Below are positions 31,095 through 33,994 of a stretch of DNA of 33,994 nucleotides, one piece after another (positions within the stretch are counted from its first letter, which is position 1; every line of letters starts with the position of its first letter). Under the pieces are notes generated by a model. The model did no database searches, had not been told where the DNA came from, and saw only the letters and a program-made list of their open reading frames with translations. This DNA comes from PALSA-660 sp036508075 (GTDB lineage: Bacteria; Actinomycetota; Coriobacteriia; Anaerosomatales; PALSA-660), in assembly GCA_036508075.1 (NCBI GenBank), contig DATCIA010000105.1:1-33994 (forward strand), in the 5' to 3' direction. A program made the position numbers and the translations under genes.

Positions 31095-31772
31095 CTAGTA
31101 GGGGGCTTCCTCGGACGCGGCCGCGCGCAGCCGGGCGTGCAGAGCCAGACGCTGCTGCAGGATCGGGGCGGGTTCGGGAATCGAGCGCGGGCGCTCGGGG
31201 AAGCCCGCAGGAGCGGGGACGCGCGCAACGAAGAGGTCGTCGCCCGGTCCGCCCTCGGACACGATCTCGCCCAGATACGCGATGCCGCTCACGCCGTGGA
31301 CGGAGAAGCCGCGGGCGTGCCCGTGCGCTGCCGCGACGATCACGAGCGGCGCGAGGTGGAGGCTGGCGTCGAGCGCGAGCTCGAGCGCGGCCTCGGCCTG
31401 CAGCGCGTCATCGGCGTCGAAGAGCCACACGAGCGCGTCGCACTCCAGCGCCTGGATCTCCTCGAAGCGCGCGGGGGCGATGCAGTCGTCGCCCGATAGC
31501 ATGAGCGTCCGGCCGAGCCCCGTCAGGTGGGGAACGAGCGGGCCGAGCCCCTCGTGCCGCATCGCCGGGGCGACCACGGACATGCCGGGGGCACGTTCCG
31601 CGACGTTGCGCAGGAAGGCGTCGAGCAGACCGCTCCCCCTCAGGCCCGGAACGCGCGGGTAGACCAGGACCTGGACGCCGCCCTCCGACGCCCGCTCGGA
31701 CACGGCGAGCATCGCCGCGAGATCCATTCTCTCGTGGGTGCGCAGCCGGTGCTGTATGACTCCGATCCTCAT
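31095..31772 (-). CDS. Nitrilase-superfamily-like protein apparently lacking the catalytic triad
   Basis: 225 residues from the ATG at 31772 (AGGGG about 8 bases upstream). The layout follows carbon-nitrogen hydrolases: MRIGVIQHRLR then DLAAMLAVSERASEGGVQVL, LVYPRVPGL where active enzymes have the glutamate (VFPE), a central ECDALVWLFDADDALQ region where the catalytic cysteine (ICYD-type) would lie, LAPLVIVAAAHGHA matching the usual ANRVG-like strand, and GVSGIAYLGEIVSEGG matching GxSxIxdPxGevla. The Glu and the Lys are not recognisable, and no Cys lies in the right context. The fold assignment is therefore tentative and catalysis is unlikely. The gene is 46 bases downstream of topA and probably cotranscribed. 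No transmembrane or signal segments are seen. Confidence 0.6.
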   Translation of the reverse strand: MRIGVIQHRLRTHERMDLAAMLAVSERASEGGVQVLVYPRVPGLRGSGLLDAFLRNVAERAPGMSVVAPAMRHEGLGPLVPHLTGLGRTLMLSGDDCIAPARFEEIQALECDALVWLFDADDALQAEAALELALDASLHLAPLVIVAAAHGHARGFSVHGVSGIAYLGEIVSEGGPGDDLFVARVPAPAGFPERPRSIPEPAPILQQRLALHARLRAAASEEAPY

Positions 31773-31818
31773 GCCCGATCCCCTGTCATCGGCATGCGGT
31801 CCGCTCCCGCCACCGGGG

Positions 31819-33994
31819 TCAGTCCTTCGTCGTCTTCTTGCGCGGAGCGGCCGGCTTCTTCGCAGCGGCCTTGGGCTTGGCCTTGGGCTTCGCCTTGGCC
31901 TTCGCGCCGTACTTCGGCCTCGACGACAGCGACGTCCCCGCGGCGACCTTCTCCGGGCACTCGGGGTCGATGCAGATCGTCCACGGGCCCTTCCTGGTCG
32001 TGATCGTGACCTTCGGAGCGCCGCACGCGTCGCACTTCAGGCCCGGTACCACGATATCGCCTGACTGCGGCAGCGGATAGGCTATCGGGTGTTCCTTGGG
32101 GTCCCAGTGCTCGCAGCGCACGTAGCGCTTGCCGAACTGCGAGTACACGACCTTGAGCTCGCCGCCGCACTTGGGGCACTCACCGATCAGGAGCTCGGGG
32201 CCCTGCTTGGTCGGGCAGACCGGGGAAAGGCACATGATCGCGGGCCGCTTCTTGAACTGGATCACCTTGATGCGCGGCGAGCCGCACGCCTCGCACAGGC
32301 CCTCGGTGGCCTCGAACTTGGAGAGCTTGGGCAGCGGATAGGTCTGGCTGCAGTCGGGATAGCCCGAGCATCCGACGAACGAGCTCTTGTTCTTCGGCGA
32401 GAACTTGATCATCAGGTCGTTGCCGCATACCTGGCAGATGCCGACCTTCGCGTCCTCGTCGATCGCGGTCGACAGCTCGTCGGACACCTCGCTGACCTGG
32501 TCGAGGACGACGTCGATGACGGCGCCGAGCAGGTTGCGCGAGTGCTCGACGACGCGCTCGCGCGTGTCGCGGCCCTCGGCGATGGCGTCCATCTCGGCGT
32601 CGAGCACCGTGGTCATGTCGGGCGTGGTGATGCGCGCGGCGTGCGCGCTGAGCGCGGTGATGACGCTGACGCCCTTGTTGGTGGGTTCGATCGGCTCGCC
32701 CTTGACGTACTTGCGGTCGGCGAGCGTCTGGATGATGTCGTGGCGCGTCGCCTTCGTGCCGAGGCCGAGGCGCTCCATCTCCTGGATGAGCTTGCCCGAG
32801 CTGTAGCGCGCGGGCGGCTGCGTCTCCTTGGCCTCCATGGTCGCGCCGAGGAAGGCGAGTTCGTCGCCCTGCGCCATCGCGGGCAGGTGCTCGTCCTTCT
32901 TCAGGCCGTAGCCGTAGACCGCGCGGAAGCCCGGGACCACGACGACGTCGCCCTTTGCCACGAAGCGCTCGCCCGCGACGTCGATGTCGACACGCGTGGC
33001 CTCCACGAACGACGGGCCGGACAGCGTCGCCATGAACCGGCGCGCGACGAGGTTGTAGATCTTCCACGCCTGGCCGTCGAGCTTCTCGGGATTGCCGGCG
33101 CCCGTGGGGTGGATCGGCGGGTGGTCGGTCGTCTCCTTGGGGCCGCGGGTGGGCGTGAGCTTGCCGCCCAGGATCCGCCCGGCGTGCTCGTGGTAGGTCG
33201 GCACCTCGGACAGCGTGTGCAGGATCGCCTTGAGGTCGAGGCTCGGCGGGTAGACGGTGTTGTCCACGCGCGGGTAGGAGATGTAGCCGCTCATGTAGAG
33301 GGATTCGGCCACCTGCATGGTGCGCGCGGGGGTCAGGCCCTCGTTGGCGGCGACCGCCATCAGCGAGGTGGTGTTGAACGGCACCGGCGGATCGACCTTG
33401 CGGCGGGTGTTCTTGGTCTCGACGACGGTGCCGGTCTTCGCGCCGGCGACGGCCTCCATCGCGGCGAGCGCCGCCACTTCGGACTTGAAGCGGTCCGTGG
33501 CGTGCGTGGCGGTGACCGGGGTGCCGTCGGCGTCGAAGGCGCCCTTCACGGTCCAGTAGGCCTCGGGGACGAACGCGGTGCGCTCGGCCTCGCGGTCGAC
33601 GATGAGCTTCAGCGTCGGCGTCTGGACGCGCCCGGCGGAGAGCACGTCACCATAGGAGCGGCGCGTCTTCATCTGCAGCGCGAGCGTCAGGAAGCGCGTG
33701 AGCGCGGCGCCCCAGGCGAGGTCGATGTCCTGGCGCGAGGCGCCGGCCTGGGCCAGCTCCTCCGAGATCGTGCCCGGCTCGGCGAAGGCGCGCTGGATCT
33801 CGTCCTTGGTGATGGCTGAGAAGCGCACGCGGGAGACCGGGACCGTCTTGTTCACCGAGCGTACGATGTCGCGCGCGTCGGCGCCGATCAGCTCGCCCTC
33901 GCGGTCGAAGTCGGTCGCGATGATGACGTCGTCGGCCTTCTTCGCGAGCGCCTTCAGGGACTGGATGATGCCCTTCTCGGCCGGGAACTTGAGG
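31819..33994 (-). CDS. topA: DNA topoisomerase I (type IA), archaeal-like, 5' end outside window
   Basis: The last 724 residues are visible, and the reading frame is open to the right edge of the window. A type IA topoisomerase relaxes negative supercoils through a tyrosine-DNA link. The TOPRIM acidic motif is ATDFDREGELIG (DxDxE at about visible residues 28-34). The form DFDREGELIG rather than DPDREGEAIAWH, together with the active-site context GYISYPRVDNTVYP (catalytic Tyr at about 33274-33276), resembles archaeal topA and topoisomerase III more than standard bacterial TopA. The C-terminal third has four zinc-ribbon-like units (CQVCG...CSGYPDC, CEACG...CLSPVC, CPKCGG...CEHW, CDACG...CIDPEC) and ends in a Lys/Ala/Pro-rich tail. 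The N-terminal ~40-60 residues are missing from the window. Confidence 0.93.
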   Translation of the reverse strand, partial: LKFPAEKGIIQSLKALAKKADDVIIATDFDREGELIGADARDIVRSVNKTVPVSRVRFSAITKDEIQRAFAEPGTISEELAQAGASRQDIDLAWGAALTRFLTLALQMKTRRSYGDVLSAGRVQTPTLKLIVDREAERTAFVPEAYWTVKGAFDADGTPVTATHATDRFKSEVAALAAMEAVAGAKTGTVVETKNTRRKVDPPVPFNTTSLMAVAANEGLTPARTMQVAESLYMSGYISYPRVDNTVYPPSLDLKAILHTLSEVPTYHEHAGRILGGKLTPTRGPKETTDHPPIHPTGAGNPEKLDGQAWKIYNLVARRFMATLSGPSFVEATRVDIDVAGERFVAKGDVVVVPGFRAVYGYGLKKDEHLPAMAQGDELAFLGATMEAKETQPPARYSSGKLIQEMERLGLGTKATRHDIIQTLADRKYVKGEPIEPTNKGVSVITALSAHAARITTPDMTTVLDAEMDAIAEGRDTRERVVEHSRNLLGAVIDVVLDQVSEVSDELSTAIDEDAKVGICQVCGNDLMIKFSPKNKSSFVGCSGYPDCSQTYPLPKLSKFEATEGLCEACGSPRIKVIQFKKRPAIMCLSPVCPTKQGPELLIGECPKCGGELKVVYSQFGKRYVRCEHWDPKEHPIAYPLPQSGDIVVPGLKCDACGAPKVTITTRKGPWTICIDPECPEKVAAGTSLSSRPKYGAKAKAKPKAKPKAAAKKPAAPRKKTTKD

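Noticed and set aside
32089..33819. A 576-residue open frame on the plus strand opposite topA.
   Set aside because: A low-complexity Val/Leu/Arg/Gly/Asp shadow. topA on the minus strand has catalytic and zinc motifs along the whole length.
1..33994. CRISPR arrays, insertion sequences, integrases, prophage genes.
   Set aside because: No regularly spaced repeats, transposase or integrase motifs, or terminal inverted repeats with target duplications were seen, including around the toxin-antitoxin cluster.

Overview
The window is high-GC, densely packed DNA. GTG starts, 4-base ATGA/GTGA overlaps and a strong GC bias at third codon positions are common. The gene set is an argS-lysA pair, an 11-subunit complex I without NuoEFG, two-subunit class I fumarase, NAD-malate dehydrogenase, tmk-holB-ricT and an archaeal-looking topoisomerase I. 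By inference this points to an anaerobic or facultative actinobacterium close to Coriobacteriia. No rRNA or other taxonomic marker is present to prove it. Almost everything is on the minus strand; only two genes (3228-4079 and 22098-23096) are on the plus strand.

Layout. (1) 1-5839: the start of lysA, argS, a beta-hydroxyacid dehydrogenase, a plus-strand membrane-anchored protein of unknown role, rlmH and an HtrA-type protease. (2) 5973-15550: nuoABCDHIJKLMN, read from right to left and mostly overlapping or nearly abutting. It encodes the membrane arm and the quinone-reducing connecting module but no NADH-oxidising module. A strong hairpin (15619-15660) separates it from the gene upstream. 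(3) 15755-17324: an unrecognised 138-residue protein and a secreted CapA-like metallophosphatase. (4) 17410-20730: a toxin-antitoxin cluster with an intact AbiEi/AbiEii pair preceded by a perfect 9-6-9 inverted-repeat operator, an intact MqsR/MqsA pair, an intact HicB antitoxin, a HicA toxin cut off and fused in frame to a helix-turn-helix fragment, and a headless second AbiEii with an in-frame stop. (5) 20903-23096: galE and, divergently, a radical SAM enzyme with a second cysteine cluster. (6) 23126-24020: a shared terminator, tRNA-Thr(CGU) with its own promoter, a 52-residue ORF coupled to an HTH-nucleotidyltransferase fusion gene, and that gene's palindromic AT-rich promoter region. (7) 24068-30945: one tightly coupled run mdh-fumA-MFS-fumB-tmk-holB-ricT, with a transporter gene inserted between the two fumarase subunits. 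(8) 31095-33994: a nitrilase-like protein that appears to lack its catalytic triad, and a 5'-truncated topA with several zinc ribbons.

How it fits together. Complex I would pump ions using an electron donor other than NADH fed through its own NuoEF, for example ferredoxin. Malate dehydrogenase and fumarase interconvert oxaloacetate, malate and fumarate, which fits fumarate respiration or a branched TCA pathway. The least ordinary parts are the toxin-antitoxin cluster with its fused remnants, the HTH-MNT gene with its small coupled partner, the split fumarase operon, the inactive-looking nitrilase homologue and the archaeal-like topoisomerase.
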